Assembly (NCBI GenBank): GCA_015039465.1
Contig: MU130382.1
Coordinates: forward strand, 602,386 to 666,385
Direction: 5' to 3'
Length of the DNA stretch: 64,000 nt
Source of the DNA: Phlegmacium glaucopus
Lineage: Eukaryota > Basidiomycota > Agaricomycetes > Agaricales > Cortinariaceae
Each line of letters starts with the position of its first letter. Positions within the stretch are counted from its first letter, which is position 1. Of the stretch, positions 53,771-64,000 are shown one piece after another. A program made the translations under genes and the position numbers. A model generated the notes under the pieces. That model was given only the letters and a program-made list of their open reading frames with translations. It was not told where the DNA came from and made no database searches.

Positions 53771-54060
53771 CTGACCTGTACCCAAGTATAGTAGTAAACA
53801 CTGAACAACCTGGCACAGATTTATCATACCGGCTTCATGAAGCAAAAGGTTTTGTACAGCATAACTTGAGCTCAAAATCAATGCTTGATATTGTCGCACT
53901 GGCAGTCGTTGTTACAAGGTTCACATAATCAACTGACCTGTACCAACTGAAAAAAACCTTAAACCTAGCACAGATCTATTGTGATACCAGCTTCAGGAAG
54001 CAAAAGGTTTTGTACAGCATAACTTGAATTTGAAAGGTCTAGGATCCGAGTCAATGCTTA
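53771..54060. repeat. Two-copy direct repeat, about 160-bp period
   Basis: 53771-53890 and 53933-54060 both start with CTGACCTGTACC, share CACAGAT, and contain an identical 31-bp core (53839-53869 and 53997-54027, beginning GAAGCAAAAGGTTTTGTACA). Both end near TCAATGCTT. Divergence outside the core suggests an old duplication. Confidence 0.75.
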
Positions 54061-55271
54061 TAAAATTTTGTTTCCACAAGACTGAGCTATATGGGCGGTA
54101 TGAACTAGTCATGATCCGAATTTCACACCATCTGACGGTCATGATTATAGCTAGGCATTGCCGGTAGGAACGGACAGTCAACGTCCTCGAGGTTTTAATC
54201 AAAGAGATTATGATACGCATGTTTGCAGCCTGCGCGTTCTAGATTTGCCATAATAAACGGACGGAGCGACGAATGGAACGGGGTACTTCTCAAATGATAA
54301 AGGTAAGAAAAATACCTCCCCTCAAGTCGGCAACTTGAAGTCGATAACCTATCCCCCCTTAGATAGTCAACCCGAGTAGACCGTGTAGAAGGACATAGTA
54401 ATAGTATTCCGATATGACACATCAATATTCGATTAATCCACGAGGTCCCCTGCCAGTGATGTTGCCAGTTGTAGAGATCATGGAGCGGCACCTCCTGGTT
54501 GAACCTAACACAATACGGTCAGAGTCAGCAGTGTCGATTTGAAATACTTGATCTCTGCCTTCGTTTAATATATAACACGATGAGCATACCTGCGTCCTGC
54601 CCACCATACCAGCCAGGTTCGGTTAATCTTCGCATTGCTTATAATCTTCTGAAAGCTCCATGTCTATCGCATATTGAACGCAGCTGATGTTGCACCGGTG
54701 TGATATCCCAAAGGACTTAGTATAAGCATTTGAATTTCTCGCCGGGGTATTCTCCTTGAATCCTTCACCGTCGCCTTTGCGGAAGCCAATCTCTTGAGCC
54801 CGAATGACTCGGAGGTCCTCTTCAGCGACAGTTGACCATCGACAGAAACGGTCGAGTTTGTTGAACGACTCGTTGGACTGATACGTAACACCAACTCGAT
54901 TGTAAAAGTGACCAGCGGAACACTGTTTTGGTACATCGTGAATTACCAATATAAACGACGCGGAGAACTTGAATACGGTTGTCAATCATTAGGCAAGCTT
55001 TTCCAAGAACCTGGTATGAGACCCCTTAGAATCTTTAGAAGCTGTTCGAGGCTCGGATCCATCCATGTCGAGTAAGACAGACTTGCATACATGCCGCGTA
55101 CCAGCAACCAATTCATCGTTTTTGTCTGGCCAAGTTTATGAGCGAGACCCATATACGAGCGAAAGCAGGTAACAGACATTCCAGAGCGAGTGCTTGAACT
55201 TCTGATATTGGGCTCTAAGTCATGGACGCGAAGAGAGGTTACATTTTGGTTGAGTTTTGGTTGGGGCGATT

Positions 55272-55390
55272 TTCCATCGTTCATTGTCAGCAACGATCGT
55301 GCTGGTAAGATGATGACTTCTTCAAAAGCCTCTGCTTTCAGTTATAAATTGTATTTCATTGTATTTTGTACTGATAATGCAATGAGCAAT
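55272..55390. repeat. Dispersed repeat, copy 1
   Basis: Shares GCTGGTAAGATGATGA, an AAATTGTATTTCATTGTATTTT-like tract and GTACTGATAA-GCAAT with 58682-58800, in the same order and orientation. Confidence 0.55.
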
Positions 55391-55510
55391 TTTATATAAA
55401 CTACACCCCCAGTTGTTTTAAGTACCATTGTTGTCGTGGTGACCCACTCAAGTCAAGATTTACAAGTGATCAAGGAAGGATCTAAAGCCAATTTATTTGA
55501 GTCTAATAGC

Positions 55511-55651
55511 AAGATGAGATGAGATGAGATAGTAATACGGAGATGAAGTGGGATAGTAATACAGAGATGAAGTGGGATAGTAATACAGAGATGAAATGAG
55601 ATAGTAATACAGAGATGAAATGAGATAGTAATACAGGGATGAGATAGTGAT
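55511..55651. repeat. 24-bp minisatellite, about five units
   Basis: Units starting GATAGTAATACAGAGATGAA at 55528, 55552, 55576, 55600 and 55624 (the last partial), preceded by a GATGA-type pentanucleotide run. It lies about 290 bp beyond the stop codon of the C2H2 gene. Confidence 0.9.
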
Positions 55652-55938
55652 AAGGATATAATATGGAAGATGAATACATGTACCGGAAACCCACAACAAC
55701 AATCAAAAAAAAGAAGACACGGATATAGTGGATAAACTCTAGAATGTGTAGAGTATTGAGAGATTGAATGATACAGGAGATGCCAGTTACAGATAATGTC
55801 AATGATTATGCAAGGAGAAGATGAATGTGTATGATGATTGATTCCAGAAGAAAAAAAAAAGTCCCATGTTTGAATGATGAAATGTTTAAAAGAGAAATGC
55901 AGTGCAAGAAGAGAGCGAAGTGAAAAGAGGATGAGACA

Positions 55939-57533
55939 TCAAGAATTGCAGTCGTAATATGGTCCTTGAATGATATTAGAAGTATCGAACCCAAAGTCCC
56001 ACTGACATTGATCAAAATAATCAAGGCCAGCAGAGGTTTGATAAACATGTAAGTTGCCATTGTAATCATAATAGCCAACGCAGGGCGCGGAAAAGGGAAA
56101 GTTGATGAAGCCAGCATTGGTGGGAGTTTGGGGGTCGACATTGGCATAGGAAATGGGGGTCGAAGGGGCTTGGTAAAATTGAGCATTTGTGGGATAGGTG
56201 AAGACTGTGGGGTCTGCTGAGGGATGAGGATCAACATGGAAGGAATTGAAGTCACAGGAGGAAGAAGTCATCTGTGTAGAGTCTGTATTCCCAACAATGC
56301 CACAACCAAATCCAACATCCCAACCTGACTCGATATCTAGCTGAGGGCTACCCATTCTAACAGGCGAGCAAATCTCCAGGCGATAGTCAGGCTCAACTGG
56401 AGCATGGAAAACCTGGGCTGGCAGGTTGTTGGTTGATGAACTAAACCTGTTATCGTTGTTCACCTCCGGCAAGGAACCTTGGTGCGGTGGTTGTTCCAGA
56501 CCGACATCCAAGCCACACGCGCCTCGCAACCGTCCTGCAGTTCGGTGCCCAGGGAAGCCTGGCTCCACTTTAGGAAACAAGAGAGGGAGCGAGGAGTCTT
56601 TCGGTTGAGGTTCCTCGTGTTGGCCCTGGTATGGGACTTGGGATTCGTATTGTTCCGTTTCTGGCATTGCAGCCAAAAAATCCAATTCAGGTAGGAGGGA
56701 CTGATCCCATGCGTGATTGTAAGCACTGCCAGAGAATAGGAGACTATCCTCCGGGTGCTGAGGTGAGTTGATAGATTCATAGGACAGGAAAGTAGTGTAA
56801 GATGTGGAGGTGGAAATGGTTGATTTGCTTTCTCCATAGGGAGGTGAATAGGAAGGAGAGCGAGAGTTGGTATATGATGATGGTGAAGTATATACTGGAG
56901 AATTTGAACCCAAAGATGACCCCTCCACGAATGGAGATGTCACCGATGAGGAGGACTCTACGGAGGGATTATGTCCATGGTAGGCAGGGGCCTTGCCGAG
57001 CTTGTTACTTTTCTGCCTGATAGAAGTGTTAGGGATGTAGTTGTGTAGACGTTTCCTATGACGGATAAGTGAGGCGGGATCGTAAGTTTGAAAACTGCAG
57101 GAGGCAGGGTCGTCTTTGCAGATATATAATCTATCCTTTGAACTGATAGGATACGTCAGTGAAGGGAAGTGAAAGACTGAAGACGAAAAATACACACTGC
57201 TGACTGCGATAGTGAGTGTTCAGGTTGGATTTTTGGAGAGTACTAAAATCACAGCCTGCCCAAGGGCAGGGGAGTTTGCTATAAAATAGGCGTCAATCAC
57301 AATAACCGAGGAAGGAAACAACCAAACGCACTTGGCGGCGTCGTGCTTCTTCTTATGGCGAGGGATATCTGAGGCCCTGCTAACTACCTGGCCACAGATA
57401 TCGCAGGGTTCAACTTTATTCTGTATTATGACAATAAGAAAAACACAATCAAAGTAACAATTAAAATACAAGGTCGCACCGAGACATGGCCGGCAGAGTC
57501 GGCTCTTTTTTTAGAAGAACGTGCGGCAGGCAT
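55939..57533 (-). CDS. Three-finger C2H2 zinc-finger protein, putative transcription factor
   Basis: Start taken at ATG 57533 (MPAARSSKKRADSAGHVS); an upstream in-frame ATG at 57677 is possible. Four exons. Splicing gives NKVEPCDICGQVVSRASDIP with RHKKKH (finger 1). A short exon gives KLPCPWAGCDFSTLQKSN with HYRSQH (finger 2). The long last exon gives RLYICKDDPASCSFQTYDPA with HRKRLH (finger 3). The remaining roughly 340 residues are Ser/Pro/Tyr-rich with many aromatic and acidic residues, like an activation region. This layout is common in Agaricomycete regulators. Targets unknown. Fingers 1 and 2 appear only after splicing. Confidence 0.82.
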
Positions 57534-58911
57534 GAATATCAAGAGGGATACGTGGGTATGAGACCGGGGGGCGCGATAGGTGGAATCGGGAGTGGAGGGG
57601 ATGCTCAGAGCAGGATGAGATTGAGGATGGGAAATGAAATCGCTAGATAGAGAAGACCCAGACCTTTCGCAATCCACGCGCCTTTAAACATTCTGAAAAA
57701 CTGGTGGATTGGTTTCCCTCCCGTTTTTCGAATTACTCGAACAGGGAGTTCACGCGCTCATTTGCCATCCTGGGACGCCGACCTTTTGGATTGGGCCACC
57801 GGAACCATTTAAATGGGAATAGGTTGGATTGGTCGACGCCCGTTTGTTTGTTTTATACCAGGTATGGTAGATTTGAGGGGAGAAAACAAAGAGAGACAAA
57901 TGCAACCGAGCATGGCGATGGCGATGGTGAGTGGCTCAGTGGCTTACATACTAGAATTGGTAACAGTCGTTTAGGCTGTGCTTGCATGGACCAGAATTTC
58001 ACTCAGGAAGCGTACAGCATGCGTTTGACAAGCGCATTCCCAGTGGTTCAGAGCAAGTTCAGAGCAGAGAATATCAGATTATATAAGGCTTCTGTACAAC
58101 CAACGGTCATGACATCGCGATTCCACTGTACTTACTCCTGGCATTGCCATCTCGAAACTTGAGATGAACTGTGATGTCCTTCTACATTTCCGCATCTGCA
58201 GCCACAAAGAGATCTTGATTTTGATAATTCATATGCTTCTTGTAAGTTCAGCTCCTGAGCGCGTATTGAGCGCAAGTGTGATAAGATAAGATCAAGCTGT
58301 CAACTGTCAACAGGTCGATAGTTCACCAGCTACAGTAATAGTAAAATTCAATCCGCAGTCAAAATTTGGTACCGGTTTGATGGTCGCGTATAAGAGCAGA
58401 CTCCATATGGGGGAGATCGACTCATTATCGATAGTTTACGAAGCCTGCCTATGGGAGACTACAAGGGCAGAGGAGTAACAATAAAAAGTAAAACCACTAC
58501 TACCCAGCCCGATCCCAACCGACGGCGCCATATGTAATAACTCCTCAAAAACGTCCTCAGTTGCCCCAACTCACACTCGTTGGTTCAAGTCCACAACTTT
58601 GTGAATAGATTTCCAACTTTTATGAAGTACAATTCTCGAATTGCTGGTTGGGATCATATCAAGGCTGTCGATAATCATTCGTTGTCAGCGACGTTGCTGG
58701 TAAGATGATGATGACTAGTGACTTTTTGTAAGCGACACCTCCTCAAAAGGTTCTGCAAATTGTATTTCATTGTATTTTGGTGTACTGATAACGCAATACC
58801 CTCCGAATCCGAGCTAGCAACAGGTAGTCGAGCAACTTGAAAAAATCATAGTACAAGTCGTTAATTTCTGAATTCCAACTTCCCGGGCAAGAAAAAATTG
58901 AACGAAAACAT
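57534..58911. other. Intergenic, holds a dispersed repeat copy
   Basis: About 1.4 kb. The left end is the C2H2 promoter. The open frame at 57704-58162 shows no family signal. 58682-58800 is a copy of the dispersed repeat at about 55272-55390. Nothing else seen. Confidence 0.5.
58682..58800. repeat. Dispersed repeat, copy 2
   Basis: Partner of 55272-55390. Both contain GCTGGTAAGATGATGA, the T-rich core and a GTACTGATAA-CGCAAT or GTACTGATAATGCAAT end. Confidence 0.55.
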
Positions 58912-61060
58912 TTAATTGTCGGTGGCCACAGTCCAGAAGCTTGGAACGACGATGGCCAACTCGTCGATGTACCAATAGCTGGAAGTTGAATGCTTGGATT
59001 TACCTTTCTTCTTCTTTGCGGCAGTTGGTTCTCCTCGACGAACTAATTGAACCCAAGTACCCCCGATTGCCATCTGTTCACGAAGGCGATCGATATGAAC
59101 AGGGGTGTTGTCAATCAGCAACGTTATTTCGTCACTTGCAGGATTGTGCGGCCGGGGACTACCTTCAGCTAGAGTTGGTTGAGCCGTTGCATCACTTTCA
59201 ACAACACGTCCTCGTGAAGTCGCAAGAATGGTGGGCTTCGTATAAACGGGTGCTTCTCCTCCATCCCAATCAATCATCGGAGCCAGTACAATCTTAGCGA
59301 AGCGTCGGTCAAGTTCAAGCTCAACGGCAGCAGAGTTTGGCTCGGAAATGCCGTCAGCCAAGGGTGGCGATTTAGAAACAGACGGAGGAGGACGAGTGAT
59401 TGACACAATCCGTCTCATCGAACGCTCAACGATTCCGGGCGAGTGTGTGAGCGGAAGAGCAGTGGGTCCCAGAAGTGGGAGGAGGCTCTCAGGCTTGTCG
59501 ACCTCCAACAAAGACCATGGACTATCCTCGATCACCTCGATTTCCTGCCCCCAGCTCACACCCGAATTGCTATCACCGCCAGAGGCCCAGGTGTCGGTAG
59601 TTGTAGCAGGCGTTTCCTTCTCAGGCTCAGTAGCAGCAGGACCAGAAGTTTGAGCCATGTCCGTATCACACTTCTGCCTTTTGGCCTCCGGCTCCTCGTT
59701 TGCTGGTTCCTCAGGTTCTTCATCGGGAACATCTACAGTAAGCGTCGTATAGCCATCCGCCTTCTGGCCCCAACAAGCGTTACAAGCCGAGCTGAATTTG
59801 TCGGGGAAGGCTTTCGCTATACCCGATGTATTGGGCAATTCAGTCATCGCGAGTGTAATGACTTGCAAAGAACGGCGTAATTCGCGCTCAATCTCAGGAA
59901 GAACCTTGCTTCGAAGCAAAAAGTTGACAAAAAAGCCAAGTACGCGAGGGATACAGTCGAGATTGTCATCCGCCCTAGATTTGTTTAATTTTTAAGTCAT
60001 TGATAAAATTTCGAGTACGAAAAATTGATACCAGATATAACCCATAGATCGGGAATAAGAGGTCATGAAGACCCTGATTGATTTTTCCGGATCATCAAAA
60101 AAAGATTTAAGTTTCTGTTCCTCGGTTAATTGCTTCGGCTTGCCAGGGGCTGGAACTTGAATTTTTTTGACGTCGATCAAGCCCGTGTCTGGGTCTGGTA
60201 TGATTCCCGGTCCATCAGCCTGATCGATTTCCATTGCCGCCAACTCCATCTCATCGTCAGAGCAATCGTCCTCGTCTTCATCTTCTTCAGGTAGTACAAG
60301 TTGCTCTTTTTTGATTTGACTAACGGAAGGAACAGTCGCGCCTTCTTGAACGCCAATGTACCGTTGGAACTGGAGTTATGTAATGAGATTTATTATAGTG
60401 CCCATCATGAAAAAGCAATTTGATTACCTTGGCCCATATAAATTTTGGACCGGTCTCAGAAGCGAAATTGACGGGCCAAACGCGGCCGCTGGTAAAGTCG
60501 GCTGCTGCTGCAATAATTCTTTCGTAATGCGAAGCATGTCTGGCAGAATAATAAGTAAGTTGATCAAGTATGTGTGGGAGGAAGCAAAACTGATAAACAA
60601 CTTGGCGCCCGATCGATAGATACGATCAAGAAATGGACAAGGAAGCAGAAGAAAAAAGAGAACCAACTCACGGATTGAATCCAGTTGAGAAACGTATGAC
60701 TTCCGTATCCTCCCACTGCTCCCACCAAAGCCTTTGTACAGATTGAGCTTTTTTGCCTTTGGAATTTTCTGCGGTCCTCTTCCTTTTCGTCTTGGTTTTG
60801 CACTCATCTGTGTTGTGCCGAGTTTTGATAGGCACAGTAGGGATCCCCAGCGTGTCAACCTCCAAATCGTTGACGCCAGGCTCTACGCAGATACCTCCCT
60901 CCATGAACTCTTTGAAAGGTGTGATGGTAACACCTTCAGGAGCTTCTGGGAACGGTGGAAAGGTCAAGTATGGCCTGTCGATTGGATTAACCAAATTTGC
61001 TGTTGATGGTAGTGAAATGGGTTGGAGGACTGTGGTAGGGTCCGTAGGGTCGGCAGCCAT
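58912..61060 (-). CDS. Unidentified acidic multi-exon protein
   Basis: Start probably at ATG 61060 (MAADPTDPTTVLQPISLPST); an in-frame ATG at 61087 is possible. The first exon has PYLTFPPFPEAPEGVTITPF, a basic KTKTKRKRTAENSKGKK patch and LWWEQWEDTEVIRF. The next exon reads HASHYERIIAAAADFTSGR, VWPVNFASETGPKFIWAK. A phase-0 intron leads to FQRYIGVQEG, an acidic run (LPEEDEDEDDCSDDEMEL) and SFFDDPEKSIRVFMTSYSRS. The last exon has VLGFFVNFLLRSKVLPEIER, CNACWGQK, a long disordered part, and a C-terminus with YWYIDELAIVVPSFW. Consistent frames over the introns and low-entropy conserved-looking blocks support a real gene. A basic patch and acidic tracts suggest a nuclear protein. I do not recognise the family. 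Confidence 0.65.
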
Positions 61061-61337
61061 ATTTGAATAAAACTTGGCAAGGGTCAACGATGATCGCCGT
61101 TCAATTCAGAATTGAGGCGCTCGCCAGATGATGTGCTTTCTAGTAGTTTGTACATGTTGCCATCTGGTTCGAACTTCGAACTGCGTATGGTGTGGATAGG
61201 ACAAGATAGGACAAATGGTTTGAAAAAAGGTGCAAACAATACCAAATGAATGAAATTTCAATAAAATACATATAATAGACAAAAGATTACTAAAAAGTAA
61301 GATGCAATAGATTTTATAGATTGATTGTCCAACGATT

Positions 61338-64000
61338 TTAAACCACAATCGAAGTCATAAACGCAGCAGGCCCAGTAGCTTTGGTAATGCTGATAGCAAG
61401 CGCGTTCCGTTTATCTTCCCAAGCCTTCAATGCCTTCAACAACTGAATAATCTTATCCCGCTTCCCCAGTCGCACATCGTTGATGCTCACACTCCCCATT
61501 TTCACGTCATGATCCAACAAAAAGTCGAAAAGCCGGAACAGCCCATCCAGCTTATCATCGTTTATATCGGCAGGGAATGCGGAGTCAGGTACGGGAGGGG
61601 AGGATGGTCGGCCTCTGATGGACTCTGCTAGACGGAGAAGTCCAAGGCCGCTACACAAAGGACCAGTTAGGTCGGTGATTTGTAGAGATTGAGGAAGATG
61701 AGTGTTCGCCCATTGTATAAGAGAATAATCATCTGATGACTTCGTCTAATCCACAAAAAAAGTATGAGAAAAACGAAGGTAGCAATGTTAACAAAACACA
61801 CCGCAGCTCGTCCCGAGTTCATTCTTCCCGGCTGCCTAGATGGTCGTGGAGGTGCAGAGGCCTGCATCGGAGATGAAAGATTATTAGCCATCCCTTCTTT
61901 TTTCGCTATAGCCTCATTGCTGAAAAAAGAATCCAATCGTGTTCGTTCGTCTTTGAGATCCACAACATTGAGACCCATAAGGATACGAGTGTCTCGCGTA
62001 GATAGTTGCTCCGTGTTTTCCCGTCGAAGAGCTCTTTGTGTCGCTTCACGAGCAGAAGGCGAGGGAGGACGAGGTGCTGGATTCATAGCTTGAGCAACAA
62101 CTAAAGGGATAGTCGGGATATTGCAGGAAGATACAACGGGTTCTAGTTCAAGATCAGAAATTAGAACTAAATATGATTTACCCAAAAAAAGACATACTGG
62201 CATAATCCCTCAGAATCGTAGCTTTCATGATAGCCTTCATCCAATCCCGAATAACACTCTTTTCCTCAGAGCTGAAGTAATGTGTTTTATCATGATCATG
62301 ATCAATCCGGAACCCATATCGTCCAGGGTCAACATTTTCATCAACTGTAACCTTGTATCCAACAATATGAATATATCCCTTGATTCGAGTTTCCTAGGAA
62401 AGAAAATTGACGAAATTCAGTTTTCAATAGACTAGAGGAGCGCAACTCACCGATCTGTTGTTATTCCTCATGAAATACAAATGCGGTCCTTTGAGGATGA
62501 AATATCGCACTTTCCAGGTGTTATACCTATCCCCTTTCTTGCGCATCCACCCGGTATGGTCTGGCTCTCCAATCTGGTCCATGATGTTCACCCCCTGCTT
62601 GATAGGACCTGAGACGCCGTTCACAGTTTCGTCATTGGATTTGGGGACAACAGCTGCTACAACGGGAATAGGGTTCGAATTGGTCCGTTTCCGTAGCGTG
62701 GCAGAGTGCTTCTCGTCGTAAATCACAGCAACGTCTTTAAGAGTGATCGATCCATTGGAAGAGGTAGAAGGACGTCGAGAAGCTGACGACGATGATTTGC
62801 GTACGCTTGTACTATGCAATCTTGGAAGACTGAATAGGGATGGCTTTTCACTCATAACTTCGTCACTGCTAAACAAGAACCAAAAATGAGAAAAAACATA
62901 TATCCGAAAAAAAAAAGCAAAAGAATTGTGAGACGAACCTAGGAGGAGGTTTACGATGCTTTCCTAAAGTACCAACAAATGTAGTTCCAAAGATACTCAA
63001 CCGATCAGAATGCTTGCTATCCATACTCTTTTTCGATCGTGCATGCCGACCGGCAGTATCCTTAGTGCTACTCGTTTCTTTATCTTTCTCTTTGAGATTT
63101 TTGTTGCTATGTTTGTCTTTGATTTCCTTGTCGGGGCTATCTCGGAGAGCTGGGGATGAGAACGGCGATTCCTTGGAGCGAGAGGACGAATTTAAGATTG
63201 AGATGGCTGACTCGTGCGACCGACCAAAGAGTCGACGACGCATACTGGTAGGGTTAAGTGCGAGCTCACCCTATAGACAGCCGAGGTCAGTAATCAGGGA
63301 AAATACGATAATTTTATGATGAGATTAGAAACGTACATCACTCATATGCCCACGATCCTCATCATCACCGTTCAGTGCAATTGCAGCTACCGTCTTGGCT
63401 GCAGTATCCTTCAAGGCTCCATCACTAGGAGATAGCATTAACTGTGTCGGACGTCCCTTCTTAAAACACAAAAGTAAAATGATAAGCGCATACATTGATA
63501 AAAGGCAGAAAAATATTACCTGGATAGGAGGTATATCCGTCGGCGGCAATGCAATCCCTAGCCCAACGCCAACCGCAGCGGACATTCCAGCAGTAATCCC
63601 ATTACCTGTGCCCACAGGAACCGCCGCTGGCGCCACACCATCGTTTTTATTGAATAAACTATCTTGCACTTGAACAGATTGTTGTGGACTGCCAAACACA
63701 GGACCTCCGGACGAGCTCTGCATACTAAGCGAATGGGCATGCCCAACCGTAGCAGCAGGTATCGTCCCGTTAAACGAATGATGTGAATGGCTCTGACTCT
63801 GCGTCCTCGAATGCGAATGCGATTGAGGCTGGAATTGCGAATGAGTGAGTGAATTAGAGTGATGGAGTTGCATAGGCGATAATTGATGATCTGAATATTC
63901 GATAGAAGGAGGTCGACGTAATTCGGAAATGGCGTTTGCGATTCGCATGCGTTTGCCAAATGCTAAGACTCCGATCTCGCTTTTGAGGAGGTTGACGTCT
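61338..64000 (-). CDS. SAM-PH-CH domain protein, Boi-like polarity factor (5' end off window)
   Basis: The gene enters from beyond 64000 and ends at 61338. The first visible residues (LLKSEIGVLAFGKRMRIANA) are the end of a SAM domain. A His/Ser/Gln-rich linker follows (SHSHSRTQSQSHSHHSFNG). Next come basic Ser-rich segments and a PH domain: DHTGWMRKKGDRYNTWKVRY, FILKGPHLYFMRNNNRS, then after an intron TRIKGYIHIVGYKVTVDENV and RDWMKAIMKATILRD. The C-terminus looks like a calponin-homology fold: SLIQWANTHLPQSLQ, LCSGLGLLRLAESIRGR, KLDGLFRLFDFLLDHDVKMG, then INDVRLGKRDKIIQLLKALK. SAM plus PH recalls Boi1/2, which link phosphoinositides to Cdc42 polarity and exocytosis; an SH3 domain may lie off the window. 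The CH-like tail is unlike yeast Boi proteins. Confidence 0.78.

Larger units (their letters stand above)
53565..55938. other. Gene-poor region with repeats
   Basis: 2.4 kb with no recognisable gene. It holds a tandem direct repeat (53771-54060), a dispersed repeat copy (about 55272-55390) and a 24-bp minisatellite (55511-55651). Minus-strand open frames at 54623-54985 and 54982-55293 abut but cannot be joined by a plausible intron and match nothing I know. They could be relics. Confidence 0.5.

Noticed and set aside
54623..55293. Two abutting minus-strand ORFs of 120 and 103 codons
   Set aside because: They lie in adjacent frames with no plausible intron between them and resemble no family; not enough support for a gene.
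55493..55802. Minus-strand ORFs of YYYLISSL-type and LLSHFISV-type repeats
   Set aside because: Translation of the 24-bp minisatellite; no start context or domain.

Overview
The window looks like a chromosomal segment of a mushroom-forming basidiomycete (Agaricomycetes). Genes lie on both strands at 1-2 kb spacing, with many short GT-AG introns (mostly 50-80 bp). The identifiable proteins are standard fungal housekeeping products next to families typical of Agaricomycetes: NB-ARC/TPR NOD-like receptors, DUF4470-MYND proteins, a BTB protein and a C2H2 regulator. All calls come from reading translations, splice sites and motifs. No database search was run.

Layout. 0-7 kb: 3' end of an unidentified gene, RRP7 (rRNA processing), a cytochrome P450 (minus), a tRNA-Arg(TCG) with intron (minus), and a WBP2-like GRAM protein. 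7.8-13.2 kb: NLR locus A, an NB-ARC/TPR receptor whose repeat array is broken by frameshifts. 14-23 kb: a U5-40K type WD40 splicing factor, cullin-1 (minus), and a DUF4470-MYND protein. 23-31 kb: a secreted Ala/Pro-rich protein (minus), a 5'-truncated alpha/beta-hydrolase relic, coatomer beta' SEC27 (minus), and a decayed GH47 mannosidase relic. 31-39 kb: P5C dehydrogenase (minus), a BTB protein (minus), a cyclophilin-RRM protein PPIL4/CYP6 (minus), and a DUF1992 mitochondrial protein. 39.5-40.1 kb: a four-exon gene for an 85-residue protein with no exon long enough to be seen as an ORF. 41-45.4 kb: NLR locus B, an intact paralogue of locus A. 46-53.6 kb: a membrane-anchored ubiquitin protease (minus), a second tRNA-Arg(TCG), CDC7 kinase, and a small membrane protein (minus). 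53.6-58.9 kb: gene-poor, repeat-bearing DNA around a three-finger C2H2 protein. 58.9-64 kb: an unidentified conserved-looking acidic protein (minus) and a SAM-PH-CH polarity-type protein that runs off the window (minus).

The most unusual feature is the NLR pair. Two copies of a roughly 4.4-5.3 kb segment lie in the same orientation about 33 kb apart, separated by essential genes. Locus B reads as a 1068-residue receptor with 11 near-identical 42-residue TPR units. Locus A has about 18 units, includes a recent two-unit duplication, and has lost its frame at several points. Both share an N-terminus built from small exons separated by phase-0 introns, including a 20-residue exon that resembles a short signalling motif placed before the nucleotide-binding domain. 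This fits the birth, repeat reshuffling and death expected of fungal non-self recognition receptors.
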